Shown here piece after piece: positions 16,896-25,196 of a DNA stretch of 64,000 bases; the first letter of the stretch is position 1; each line of letters begins with the position of its first letter. The stretch covers positions 313,981 through 377,980 of the forward strand of contig NZ_LMPC01000012.1 in assembly GCF_001423745.1 (NCBI RefSeq). The letters are read 5' to 3'. The stretch comes from Arthrobacter sp. Leaf337. GTDB taxonomy: Bacteria > Actinomycetota > Actinomycetes > Actinomycetales > Micrococcaceae. Under the pieces are notes generated by a model. That model saw only the letters and a list, made by a program, of their open reading frames with translations, searched no databases and had not been told where the DNA came from. The position numbers and the translations under genes are program-made.

Positions 16896-17791
16896 CACTT
16901 AACAGCGCCGGCGGTGAGGCCGGCAACAATCTTGCGCTGGAAGACCAGGACCAGGATCACCAGTGGAATGGTGACGATGGTTCCGGCGGCCATGATGGCC
17001 GTGTACGGAATCTGGTTCGGTTGTGCGCCGGCGAAGCTTGCGATGGCAACCGTTACCGGCTGGGTCGCGTCGCTGGACAGCTGGCTGGCAATCAGGAATT
17101 CATTCCAAGAGGAGATGAACGCCAGGATGGCCGTGGTGAAGATGGCCGGTGCCGCCAGCGGCAGGATCACCTTTCGGAATGCCTGCCCCTGGGTGCAGCC
17201 GTCCACCCGCGCCGATTCCTCAAGCTCCCATGGCATTTCGCGGAAGAAGGAGGTCATCGTGTACACGGTCAGAGGGAGCACGAAGGAGATGTTCGGGATG
17301 ATCAGCGCCTGGTACGTGCCCATCCAGCCGATGTTGGTGAAGAGCTGGAACAGCGGAGTGATGAGGGCGACGCCCGGGAACATGGATGCGCCAAGGATGA
17401 AGCCCAGCACCAGATATTTGAACCGGAAGTTCAGTCGCGCGAGGGCGTAGGCCGCGAAGACACCGATAAGCAACGACACCACCGTGACGACGACGCCGAT
17501 GAAAACACTGTTGAGCAGTGCCTGGCCGAACCTGTTGCCGAAGGAGGTATCGAAGGCCGTATTGAAGTTATCCAGCGTGACATGGGTGGGCAGGATCGAG
17601 GTGTCGTAGGTGAAGCCCACCTCGCGGAAAGCAGTCACCACCATCCAGTAGGCCGGCGCAAGGCACCAGATCAGGACGACGACGGCGCTGATGTACGTGC
17701 GTCCCTGCGCCCACTTCTCCCTGTTCTGGGCTGCCTTCCGGCCCCGGTCCTGCTGTGCCCTGAGGGCAGTGGTGGCTGTCCCGGCGCTCAT
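16895..17791 (-). CDS. Carbohydrate ABC transporter permease, MalG type
   Basis: 298 residues with six predicted membrane helices. The EAA cytoplasmic loop is present as EESARVDGCTQGQAFRKVILPLAAP (about 199-222 region), which docks the ATPase. The N-terminal 25 residues are hydrophilic. Paired with the MalF-type permease upstream (ATGA overlap at 17788-17791), it forms the membrane channel for an oligosaccharide. No ATPase gene is nearby; such importers in actinobacteria commonly share an MsiK-type ATPase encoded elsewhere. Confidence 0.9.
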   Translation of the reverse strand: MSAGTATTALRAQQDRGRKAAQNREKWAQGRTYISAVVVLIWCLAPAYWMVVTAFREVGFTYDTSILPTHVTLDNFNTAFDTSFGNRFGQALLNSVFIGVVVTVVSLLIGVFAAYALARLNFRFKYLVLGFILGASMFPGVALITPLFQLFTNIGWMGTYQALIIPNISFVLPLTVYTMTSFFREMPWELEESARVDGCTQGQAFRKVILPLAAPAIFTTAILAFISSWNEFLIASQLSSDATQPVTVAIASFAGAQPNQIPYTAIMAAGTIVTIPLVILVLVFQRKIVAGLTAGAVK

Positions 17792-18825
17792 TTCTTCCCC
17801 TTACCAGTGGCTCCGCTTTGCTCCACGACGTTCGCACCAAGGAAGCGCACAAAGATGAACGCAACCAGGAAGATGATGATGAACGTAATGGTGGACAATG
17901 CTGCCGCCGCGTTGAACCCTTGTCTGATCTGGTTGATCACCAGGATGGACAGCGTAGTGGTGTTGTTGGCACCGCCGGTAAGGATGTACGGGAGGTCGAA
18001 CATCCGGAGTGCATCCAGCGTGCGGAACAGGACTGCCACCATCAGCGCCGGCTTGACCAGCGGAAGGGTGATCATCCGGAACCGCTGCCAGGTGGTCGCG
18101 CCGTCAACCTTGGCGGCCTCATAGACCTCCGCAGGAATCATCTGGAGGCCGGCCAGGATCAGCAGTGCCATGAACGGCGTGGTCTTCCAGACGTCTGCAA
18201 TGATCACGGCCCACTTGGCCGGCCACTCACTGCCCGTCCACAGGATGGTGGTGTTGAACAGCTTGTTGGCGATGCCTTCGAAGGCGAAAATGAACAGCCA
18301 GAGCTTGGCGGTCACGGCGGTGGGAATGGCCCAGGGAACCAGGACTGCTGCACGGACCAGGCTGCGTCCCCGGAACGTCCTGGCCATGATGAGGGCCATC
18401 CAGAAACCGAGGACGGTCTCCAGCGTCACGGTGACCACGGTGAAGAAGAACGTGGTGGCCGTGGCTGACCAGAACTGGGCACCGAGGGTTCCGGGCGGGC
18501 AGGCAACAGTGCCGCCACCAGGAGCGGAGCACTGCTGGGCCAGCCAGTTCACATAGTTCTGGACGCCTGCCGGGCCGCCGGCCGTGAACAGCCCGGTGAC
18601 CGGATCCAGGCCGGCGTCCTTCTGGAAGGACATCACGAGTGCGCTGATGATCGGGTAAACGATCACTACCGCCAGCGCGATGATGGTGGGGGCGAGGAGC
18701 CAGGAAGCCCACTTGCCCTGGCTGAGGATCTTGTTGTCCTCACCGACGCCCTTGGGTCCGTGATGGATCGGGGTACCGCCCGACGCCGGTGATTTTACCG
18801 GCGTCGGGCCCAATTCGGTTGACAT
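17788..18825 (-). CDS. Carbohydrate ABC transporter permease, MalF type
   Basis: 345 residues. After a hydrophilic N-terminus of about 35 residues there are six predicted membrane helices, with a large loop near residues 75-105 containing two cysteines (QQCSAPGGGTVACPPG) facing outward. The EAA loop reads EVYEAAKVDGATTWQRF before the last helices. It begins 6 bp after the binding-protein stop, confirming an operon. The extra disulphide-capable loop is typical of actinobacterial maltose-type MalF proteins. Confidence 0.9.
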   Translation of the reverse strand: MSTELGPTPVKSPASGGTPIHHGPKGVGEDNKILSQGKWASWLLAPTIIALAVVIVYPIISALVMSFQKDAGLDPVTGLFTAGGPAGVQNYVNWLAQQCSAPGGGTVACPPGTLGAQFWSATATTFFFTVVTVTLETVLGFWMALIMARTFRGRSLVRAAVLVPWAIPTAVTAKLWLFIFAFEGIANKLFNTTILWTGSEWPAKWAVIIADVWKTTPFMALLILAGLQMIPAEVYEAAKVDGATTWQRFRMITLPLVKPALMVAVLFRTLDALRMFDLPYILTGGANNTTTLSILVINQIRQGFNAAAALSTITFIIIFLVAFIFVRFLGANVVEQSGATGKGKK

Positions 18826-18831
18826 GAGTGG

Positions 18832-20118
18832 CTACTGTCCCGCGCTAGCGGACTCGATGGACTTCTGCATGTCAGACAGTGCGCTTTCCACGGTCTTCTC
18901 TCCCTTGATAGCGGAGTAGGCATTTTCCTGGATGGCCTTGGTAACCGCCGGGTAGAACGGCGATACCGGGCGCGGCACGGCGTTCTCGATGGAGGTCTTC
19001 AGGACCGGAAGGTACGGCAGCTTGGCGACGAGTTCCTTGTCCTCGTACAGGCTACCGAGCACGGGTGCCAGCGAACCCTGGGTGGCGAAGAACTTCTGCT
19101 GCTCTTCGGCCGTCAGAAACTTCACGAAGTCCAGGGCAGTGGCCTTGTTCTTGGAGTACACGCTCACAGCCGCGCTGTGACCACCCAGCGAGGAGGCACC
19201 GGGACCGTCCGCACCGGGCAGTGCGGTCATGCCCAGGACATCCTTGACCTTGGACGATGCTTCAGTGGTGGCCAGGTTGTACACGTAAGGCCAGTTGCGG
19301 TGGAAGAGAAGCTTGCCGTCCTGGAATGCCTGACGTCCTTCCTCTTCCTGGTAGGTGATGGCTTCCTTCGGGATGTTGCCGTCCGCGTAGGCCTTCGCCA
19401 GGTTCTCGAGGCCGGTCTTGGCTTCCGGAGTATTCAGGCTCGGCTTGCCGTCCTTGTCCAGCACGGAACCGCCGAAGGAGTTGATCGCCTCGGACGCATT
19501 GACGGTGAGGCCTTCATACTTCTTGAACTGGCCCGCATAGCAGCCGATATTGTTGGCCTTGGCGATGGAGCACATCTGCATCATCTCGTCCCAGGTCTTG
19601 GGCGGAGTGGGGACGAGATCCTTGCGGTAGTAGAGGATGCCGCCATCGGAAGACACCGGTGCCGCGTAGAGAGTGCCCTTGTAGGAGCCTGCCTCAATGG
19701 TGGGCTCCAGCATCCCCTTGGTGTCTACCGCCATCTTGTCCTTCAGCGGCTGCAGCCAGCCCTTGGCGGCGAACTCGGCAGTCCACACAACGTCGACGCT
19801 GGCAACGTCGTAGTTCGGGTTCTTCGCCTGGTAATTCTGGACCAGGTCATCGTGCTGCTGGTCAGCGGCGTCGGTCTGCTCCTTGAACGTGACCTTCTCG
19901 TTCGGGTGCGCAGCGTTCCATTTGTCGACCAGCGGGCGGACGACGTTGCTGTTGTCCTTGCCCTGGACGTAGGTGATGGGGCCGCGGCCGTCGAGGCCTT
20001 GTTCAGCGTCGCCGCCGCCACCCCCGCCCGTGGTGCCGCCGCCGCCTCCGCAGGCGGACAGGGTTAACGCTAGGACGCCGGCGGCAGCGGCCGGCAAAAG
20101 GAACTTAGGGGATTTCAT
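18832..20118 (-). CDS. Sugar ABC transporter substrate-binding lipoprotein (extracellular family 1)
   Basis: 428 residues from ATG 20118, supported by GAGGAG 8 nt upstream; an upstream in-frame extension lacks a ribosome site. A lipoprotein signal ends in the lipobox LTLSAC (Cys near residue 24), followed by a Gly-rich linker. The mature protein has the extracellular binding-protein family 1 pattern, with Trp/Tyr-rich ligand regions, like maltose/maltodextrin and trehalose binders. Divergent from the GH13 glucosidase gene across a LacI operator, it most likely captures alpha-glucosides for hydrolysis by that enzyme. Confidence 0.92.
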   Translation of the reverse strand: MKSPKFLLPAAAAGVLALTLSACGGGGGTTGGGGGGDAEQGLDGRGPITYVQGKDNSNVVRPLVDKWNAAHPNEKVTFKEQTDAADQQHDDLVQNYQAKNPNYDVASVDVVWTAEFAAKGWLQPLKDKMAVDTKGMLEPTIEAGSYKGTLYAAPVSSDGGILYYRKDLVPTPPKTWDEMMQMCSIAKANNIGCYAGQFKKYEGLTVNASEAINSFGGSVLDKDGKPSLNTPEAKTGLENLAKAYADGNIPKEAITYQEEEGRQAFQDGKLLFHRNWPYVYNLATTEASSKVKDVLGMTALPGADGPGASSLGGHSAAVSVYSKNKATALDFVKFLTAEEQQKFFATQGSLAPVLGSLYEDKELVAKLPYLPVLKTSIENAVPRPVSPFYPAVTKAIQENAYSAIKGEKTVESALSDMQKSIESASAGQ

Positions 20119-20204
20119 AAAGGAGACTCCTCGCTGAGTGTCGAGCAAAATCGGCGGTGCGGTTGAAGTGGTGCCCATCACACTAGTAACGTTGCGGTGA
20201 GAAA

Positions 20205-20218
20205 TGCAAGCGTTTACA
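20205..20218. promoter_or_regulatory. LacI-family operator in the divergent ABC/glucosidase promoter
   Basis: TGCAAGCGTTTACA matches the LacI/GalR consensus centred on a CG step. It lies between the divergent starts (20118 leftward, 20243 rightward), so one site can repress both transcripts. A copy differing at one position occurs at 27051. Confidence 0.78.
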
Positions 20219-20242
20219 CCGAAGTTTATGGAAAGGATATCT

Positions 20243-22093
20243 GTGGCACACAGCCCAGTCCCGACAGACGGTTCCTCGATTCCGAAGTGGTGGGCCAGCG
20301 CCGTCGTATACCAGGTCTACCCGCGGTCCTTTGCCGATGCCAACGGAGACGGGATGGGCGATCTGAGCGGTGTGACGGCGCATTTGGACTACTTGCAGGG
20401 GCTCGGCGTGGATGCCGTGTGGCTGTCTCCCTTCTACAAGTCGCCGCAGGCCGACGCCGGGTATGACGTGGCGGATTACCGTCAGGTGGATCCGCTTTTC
20501 GGCGCCCTGGCGGACTTCGATGAGATGTTGCAGAAAGCTCACCGGCTGGGCTTGAAGGTCATCGTTGACCTGGTCCCCAACCACACCTCGGACGAACACG
20601 CCTGGTTCCAGGCGGCACTCGCCGCGCCCCCGGGTTCGCGGGAGCGCGACCGGTACATGTTCCGGCCGGGCAAGGATTCCGTCCCCGGATCGGGAGACGG
20701 CGACCTGGCGCCGAACAACTGGAAATCCATCTTCGGCGGACCGGCCTGGACCCGCGTTACGGAGGCCGACGGCAGGCCCGGCCAATGGTACCTGCACCTC
20801 TTTGACACCAAGCAGCCGGACCTGAACTGGGACAATGCCGAGGTCCAGGAGGAGATGCGCTCCGTGCTGCGGTTCTGGCTGGACCGTGGCGTGGACGGCT
20901 TCCGTGTGGACGTGGCCCACGGCATGGTCAAGGAAGCGGGCCTGCCGGACTGGGAGGGCTCCGCTGCGATGGTGGAAGGAGCCAGCGAACTGCCGGGCGA
21001 AGCCCACGGCGGCCACACCGAGGCCGAGGAACCGCACCGCGCCCACGCTGCCGCTGATTCCGCCGACGAGCACCAGGTGGTCTCGCCGCTTTACCCGCCG
21101 TCGCCCTTCTTTGACCAGGACGGCGTGCACGACATCTACCGCGACTGGAACCGGGTGCTGGCCGAGTACGACGGCGACCGCATGATGGTGGCCGAGGCCT
21201 GGGTGGAGCCGGCCGAGCGGCTGGCACGGTACGTCCGGCCCGATGAAATGCAGCAGGCGTTCAACTTCGACTTCCTGCTGGCGGGCTGGGATGCGGAGCG
21301 GACGGCCGTGGCCGTTGAGGATTCGCTGCGGGCTGCCGCCACGGTGGGAGCCACCACAACCTGGGTCCTCAGCAACCACGACACAGTCCGGCACACCACC
21401 CGCTTCGGGCTGAAGGACCCCACCACGTTCCCGAAGGGCATCGCCGCCGAAGACGAACAGCCCGACGCCCGGCTGGGCCTCGCGCGGGCCCGGGCAGCCA
21501 CCATGGTTTCACTCGCCCTCCCCGGCTCGGCTTATCTCTACCAGGGGGAAGAACTGGGCCTGCCGGAGCACACCACGGTCCCGGCCGAAGCCCGCCAGGA
21601 CCCCACGTTCTTCCGAACCAACGGAGTGGAGCGGGGGCGCGACGGCTGCCGCGTGCCGCTCCCATGGAAAGCTGCCGAGCCCGGCTACGGATTCGCGTCC
21701 GGGTTCACCGGCAGCGCGCCCGCCGCCCCCTGGCTCCCCCAACCCAAATCATTCGGTGAACTGGCCGCGGACCGGCAGGACGGCGTCGACGGTTCCACCT
21801 TAGAGCTGTACCGAGCCGCGCTGGCCCTCCGCAAGGAACACCGGCTGGGCGCAGGAACCTTCCGCTGGGCCGATGTGCATGCTCCCGAGGAGGGTGTGCT
21901 CGCTTTCCAGAACAGGGATGTCCTGGTGGTCGCCAACATGGGCATCGCCGCGGCCGCGCTGCCGGGGGGCTACCGGGTTGCCCTTGCCAGCAGGCCGGAG
22001 GCCGTGACGGACGGCCCGACGGAATCCGGGACGGTGCCGGGAGGCACACGGAAACTTGCGCCCAACTCGGCCGCCTACCTCGTGGCGATCTAG
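20243..22093 (+). CDS. Alpha-glucosidase, glycoside hydrolase family 13
   Basis: 616 residues from GTG 20243, chosen because AAAGGA lies 6 nt upstream; ATG 20228 and ATG 20204 are alternatives, but the latter falls inside the operator. GH13 regions are clear: VYPRSFADANGDGMGDLSG, VDLVPNHTS, GFRVDVAHG with nucleophile D223, VAEAWV with acid/base E318, and LSNHD with D380. There is no signal peptide, so it acts in the cytoplasm on imported oligosaccharides. A His/Glu/Ala-rich insertion (about 235-280) follows the nucleophile region. It fits oligo-1,6- or alpha-1,4-glucosidase; linkage preference cannot be read reliably. Confidence 0.92.
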   Translation: MAHSPVPTDGSSIPKWWASAVVYQVYPRSFADANGDGMGDLSGVTAHLDYLQGLGVDAVWLSPFYKSPQADAGYDVADYRQVDPLFGALADFDEMLQKAHRLGLKVIVDLVPNHTSDEHAWFQAALAAPPGSRERDRYMFRPGKDSVPGSGDGDLAPNNWKSIFGGPAWTRVTEADGRPGQWYLHLFDTKQPDLNWDNAEVQEEMRSVLRFWLDRGVDGFRVDVAHGMVKEAGLPDWEGSAAMVEGASELPGEAHGGHTEAEEPHRAHAAADSADEHQVVSPLYPPSPFFDQDGVHDIYRDWNRVLAEYDGDRMMVAEAWVEPAERLARYVRPDEMQQAFNFDFLLAGWDAERTAVAVEDSLRAAATVGATTTWVLSNHDTVRHTTRFGLKDPTTFPKGIAAEDEQPDARLGLARARAATMVSLALPGSAYLYQGEELGLPEHTTVPAEARQDPTFFRTNGVERGRDGCRVPLPWKAAEPGYGFASGFTGSAPAAPWLPQPKSFGELAADRQDGVDGSTLELYRAALALRKEHRLGAGTFRWADVHAPEEGVLAFQNRDVLVVANMGIAAAALPGGYRVALASRPEAVTDGPTESGTVPGGTRKLAPNSAAYLVAI

Positions 22094-22133
22094 CTGACGG
22101 AGACCTGGCTCGTGGCTGTCTGGCGCGCGGGGG

Positions 22134-22745
22134 CTAGCGGACGCGTTCCGCGCGGCTGAACCGGGAACGGGCGCCGGTGCCGATGTGGATCAGCACCGGG
22201 ATGCGTTTGCCGACGACGGCGTCGAGCGCCTCCACCAGGGCCGAGACATCCGCGGCGAGGAGGTGCGGAGCCACTCCCTGCCGGGGCTGCAGCCGGATCT
22301 TCAGCGCGGGCTCGCCCCGGACTTCGTAGGTGGCCACGGTGGCACCGGCCAGGTCCTGCCGTTCGGCCAACGCCGCCCGCAGCGCCTGCTCGGCAACGCC
22401 GCCGCCGATCCGCACATTGCCGGGGACGCCCTCGGCGTCGTCCTCGGCAAGGATCAGGCTGGCGCGGCCCTTGCCCTGCTGGGCCACCCAGGCGACCATC
22501 AAGGCAATGACCACTGCGAGTAGCAGCGCAAGGACCGCCCAGAGCCAGCTTTCCTGGCGGCCGGGAATGTTGGTGCGCTGTAACAGCTGGCTCATTCCGC
22601 TCCATACACCGGCGGACCACTGCTGCCACCATGATGCCGCCGCGGGGACGGTGGCCAGCACAACCAGCAAGAGTCCGATGGCGAGCAGTTTCAGTCCGAG
22701 GATTCCGATCAGGATCCTGTTCAGCGTCCTGGGGGTGCTATTCAT
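22134..22745 (-). CDS. AmaP-like membrane protein of an Asp23 cassette
   Basis: 203 residues with two N-terminal membrane helices (about 11-33 and 66-88) and a cytoplasmic alpha/beta domain of about 100 residues, including VRIGGGVAEQALRAALAE. This layout matches the Asp23-accessory membrane protein AmaP, which anchors Asp23 at the membrane in Firmicutes. It is last of five genes linked by 4-bp overlaps (22742-22745 with the gene upstream). Basic C-terminus ends SRFSRAERVR. Function in envelope stress is inferred from context. Confidence 0.75.
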   Translation of the reverse strand: MNSTPRTLNRILIGILGLKLLAIGLLLVVLATVPAAASWWQQWSAGVWSGMSQLLQRTNIPGRQESWLWAVLALLLAVVIALMVAWVAQQGKGRASLILAEDDAEGVPGNVRIGGGVAEQALRAALAERQDLAGATVATYEVRGEPALKIRLQPRQGVAPHLLAADVSALVEALDAVVGKRIPVLIHIGTGARSRFSRAERVR

Positions 22746-23410
22746 GCCCCGATCACTCCTGACGTGGCCACATTGACGCGCACTTCGGGCATCGGTTCCG
22801 GAGCCATGTCGCGCAGCTCGTCGAGTACGGCTGCCAGGACGGCGTTTTCGCTGACCGGCACCCCCGAGGTGGGCCGCACGTTGACTATCACCTGACGCTG
22901 GGACACCACCACCATCACCTGTTCCTGCGTGACGTTTGCGGCCAGCCTGGCACGGCGGGCAAGGGCGGAGGCGATCACTTCGTCATCAGCCACCACTCCG
23001 GCGCGGCGGTCCGGAAGCAGGTGCCGGGCGCGGCGGCCGGGCAGCACTGCATTAAGGAAGAAGAACAGACCCGCCATGGCCGTCACGGCTCCGATGGCGC
23101 CAAGCAGCAGCGGGGGGATGCCCTGCGGGAGCGCGATGATGCGTTCTGCGGCGGTCTGCGGATCGATGAGCCACGGCGGCTGCCCGATCGCACGGACTGC
23201 GGCCTCGAGGAGTCCGTAGCCGCACAGGATGATCACCAGGACAGCAGCGATTCCGGCCACCCCTGCACGGGAGGAGCGTGTTTCGCGGTCCAGGATCCGG
23301 CGCATGCCGGCGCCGCGGGGGTCCGGGGCGCTGACCGCGGAGACTGCACCGGATTCCCCGTTGCCTGCCGCGTGGCTGCCCTTTGAGCGGACGTCGGTGG
23401 CGTTGTTCAC
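22742..23410 (-). CDS. DUF6286-type membrane protein
   Basis: 222 residues from a GTG at 23410. Disordered N-terminus of about 45 residues, two membrane helices (about 50-71 and 101-121), then a soluble C-terminal domain with VTQEQVMVVVSQRQVIVNVRP, similar in style to Asp23-like beta-rich domains. DUF6286 proteins regularly accompany Asp23 genes in actinobacteria. It overlaps both neighbours by 4 bp (GTGA and ATGA), so the five-gene cassette is translationally coupled. No enzymatic motif is seen. Confidence 0.75.
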   Translation of the reverse strand: MNNATDVRSKGSHAAGNGESGAVSAVSAPDPRGAGMRRILDRETRSSRAGVAGIAAVLVIILCGYGLLEAAVRAIGQPPWLIDPQTAAERIIALPQGIPPLLLGAIGAVTAMAGLFFFLNAVLPGRRARHLLPDRRAGVVADDEVIASALARRARLAANVTQEQVMVVVSQRQVIVNVRPTSGVPVSENAVLAAVLDELRDMAPEPMPEVRVNVATSGVIGA

Positions 23411-23790
23411 TGGACCCTTCCCCCTTCGCTGATGGCGGCGCCGCTGATGCGGATGTCCACCCGGCTCAGCTGCGCCCCGCTAAGCTCCGCAACGCGGTGC
23501 AGGATCACGGATCTGGCCGCGACGGCGCGGTCCCGGATGGAGCCGCCGAAGCCGGCGACCCGGCCGGGGTCGCGCAGGACCGTGGTGAGCGGCGGAATCC
23601 TGATCGGGAGGACCAGCGAGAGGGCCAGCAGGCCGTCGTCGTCGGACCAGTCTGCCCGGACGTCGTGTGCCGGGACGCCCAGCGCTTCAGCGGCGGCGGC
23701 CCGGGCCAGGCTGGTGAGCGCCTGGGTACTGATGCGGTTGTGCCCGGCCATCACGGAGCCGCCGGCCACGGTTCCGGCCGTGCTGCTCAT
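23407..23790 (-). CDS. Asp23-related hypothetical protein
   Basis: 127 residues, no membrane segment. The ISTQALTSLARAAAAEALGVPAHDVRADWSDDDGLLALSLVLPIRIP stretch and the later VDIRISGA repeat the helix-plus-beta plan of Asp23/Gls24 domains, though similarity is weak. It lies between the DUF2273 and DUF6286 genes with 4-bp overlaps at both ends. Probably a divergent Asp23 paralogue working with the canonical one at 23975; this is inference from position and fold pattern. Confidence 0.68.
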   Translation of the reverse strand: MSSTAGTVAGGSVMAGHNRISTQALTSLARAAAAEALGVPAHDVRADWSDDDGLLALSLVLPIRIPPLTTVLRDPGRVAGFGGSIRDRAVAARSVILHRVAELSGAQLSRVDIRISGAAISEGGRVQ

Positions 23791-23978
23791 GAGGACGAGC
23801 GCCGGCCGGTGATGGCGTCGAACACGCTGCGCAGGTCAAGTTTCCCTTCCGCGGCACGGCCAAAGAGGGCTCCGATCCCCATGAAAAGCAGCGAGACCAG
23901 GAAGCCCCAGACGCCGAACTGGAAAGCCATAAAGGCCACGAAGGCGCCCACTGCAATTCCCACCACGGTCAGGTTCAC
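23787..23978 (-). CDS. DUF2273 small membrane protein
   Basis: 63 residues from a GTG at 23978. Two closely spaced hydrophobic helices cover residues 3-43, with the Gly-rich FMGIGALFGRAAEGKLDLRSVFDAITGRR tail typical of DUF2273, a family encoded beside Asp23/AmaP genes. It overlaps the Asp23 gene and the next gene by 4 bp each. Likely a small membrane partner of the complex; molecular role unknown. Confidence 0.82.
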   Translation of the reverse strand: MNLTVVGIAVGAFVAFMAFQFGVWGFLVSLLFMGIGALFGRAAEGKLDLRSVFDAITGRRSSS

Positions 23979-24436
23979 TGGATGGCCTCCCTTTCGGTCC
24001 GGGCTTCCACGGGCAGTCCGGGCTTTGCCGGCCCCGCCACGTAGACGTCATTGATCTCCACGTTTACCTCGATGACCTGCAGGCCCACTAGCTCTTCGAC
24101 GGCGGTGTAGACGGCGGCACGGACCTGGTTCGCCAGGGAGTGCAGCGGCGTCCCGTAGACGGCCACGAGGTTGATGTCCACTGCCACCTGCGTCTCGCCG
24201 ACCTCTGCGTGGACGCCGGCGGCATGGTCCGAGCTGCCGACGGCATCGCGGATGGCTCCGAGGGCGCGGGACGGACCGGTGCCGAGCGAATACACTCCCG
24301 GAACGGCCCGGGCTGCGATGCCGGCTACCTTGGCAACTGCCGTTTCGGAAATGACGGTACGTCCGGTGCCGGCCGTCAGGGCAACGGCTGGATCAGCGTG
24401 GGCCCCCGGCGCGGGATGTGGGTTCTGGTATTCCAT
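23975..24436 (-). CDS. Asp23/Gls24-family envelope stress protein
   Basis: 153 residues. The Asp23 signature is complete: TVISETAVAKVAGIAARAVPGVYSL, VDINLVAVYGTPL, VRAAVYTAVEELVGLQVIEVNVEINDVYV. The protein is cytoplasmic and acidic and in other bacteria is held at the membrane by AmaP. GGGGAG precedes the ATG at 24436, so it is the first gene of the five-gene leftward cassette. Asp23 operons respond to alkaline or cell-wall stress elsewhere; no sigma-factor site could be recognised upstream. Confidence 0.92.
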   Translation of the reverse strand: MEYQNPHPAPGAHADPAVALTAGTGRTVISETAVAKVAGIAARAVPGVYSLGTGPSRALGAIRDAVGSSDHAAGVHAEVGETQVAVDINLVAVYGTPLHSLANQVRAAVYTAVEELVGLQVIEVNVEINDVYVAGPAKPGLPVEARTEREAIQ

Positions 24437-24524
24437 CAGGCACTCCCCTTCTCTTGAACACCACCCTATCCCTTGGCCGCGACAAGCGGCCGGACGCCAG
24501 TGAAAATGGCCAGGCCGGAATCCG

Positions 24525-24974
24525 CTATTTGCAGTTGGCGGCGAGCCAGCCGGTAACGGGGGCCATGGCGGCGTCGAACTTTCCGCTGGAGTACACCGTC
24601 TGGTCGCTCAGCCCGGCGACGGCCACCTCGTTGAGGTGGGCAAAATCGGCTTTGAGCTCGTCCGGCACGCGTTCGGCAGTGTCGCTGAGCTCCGTTTTGA
24701 GCTGTTCCAGTTCCGCGGTTTTGCCCTGTGCGGCTGAGAGCGGGAACAGCGAGGCGCCGGTGGCCTGCTGGGAGATGGTGGTGCACGCCTCCGCCGCGGA
24801 GGAAAAGTCCCCGTATGGTCCGGAGCTTTTGGTGGGGGTGGGTGTCGCCGTTGCCACTGCTGTTGCGGGAGCGGACGACGACGGCGCGCTGCCGGCTTCG
24901 GGCGCGGAGCATGCGGTGAGCGCCAGTGCGGCGAAGAGGGCGGCTGCGGTCAGAGGGCGTGAGAGGTTGTTCAA
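24525..24974 (-). CDS. Secreted lipoprotein, unknown function
   Basis: 149 residues. Lipoprotein signal with lipobox LALTAC (Cys at residue 22), then a Ser/Pro/Thr/Ala linker to about residue 52, then a helical domain with two cysteines (ACTTISQQ near residue 64 and the terminal ANCK), which could form a disulphide. No family is recognised. It stands alone between the Asp23 cassette and the levansucrase terminator. The 222-bp gap before the levansucrase stop holds its promoter and that terminator. Confidence 0.8.
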   Translation of the reverse strand: MNNLSRPLTAAALFAALALTACSAPEAGSAPSSSAPATAVATATPTPTKSSGPYGDFSSAAEACTTISQQATGASLFPLSAAQGKTAELEQLKTELSDTAERVPDELKADFAHLNEVAVAGLSDQTVYSSGKFDAAMAPVTGWLAANCK

Positions 24975-25117
24975 GAGTCACTTTTCTGGTCGAGATTGTG
25001 CCGCCCGTTCCGTTTCCGGCTTCAGGCGGCGATGGCGTTCTGTCCCCGGCGTGCGAGTCTAGCCCGGATGGCCTCCGGGATCCCAAGCGGCGGGCGGAAG
25101 GTCCTACCTATATAAGG

Positions 25118-25162
25118 GAAAAAAGCGGCAGGGCCGCCCGGAGAGGTTCCGGACGGCCCTGC
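25118..25162 (-). terminator. Intrinsic terminator of the levansucrase gene
   Basis: A 15-bp stem with one mismatch (25128-25142 with 25148-25162) and a GAGGT loop, followed on the minus strand by a run of six T at 25124-25119. It lies 35 bp after the levansucrase stop. Confidence 0.9.
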
Positions 25163-25196
25163 TGTTTACTGCGCGTGCTAGCTAGCCAGACGAGGG

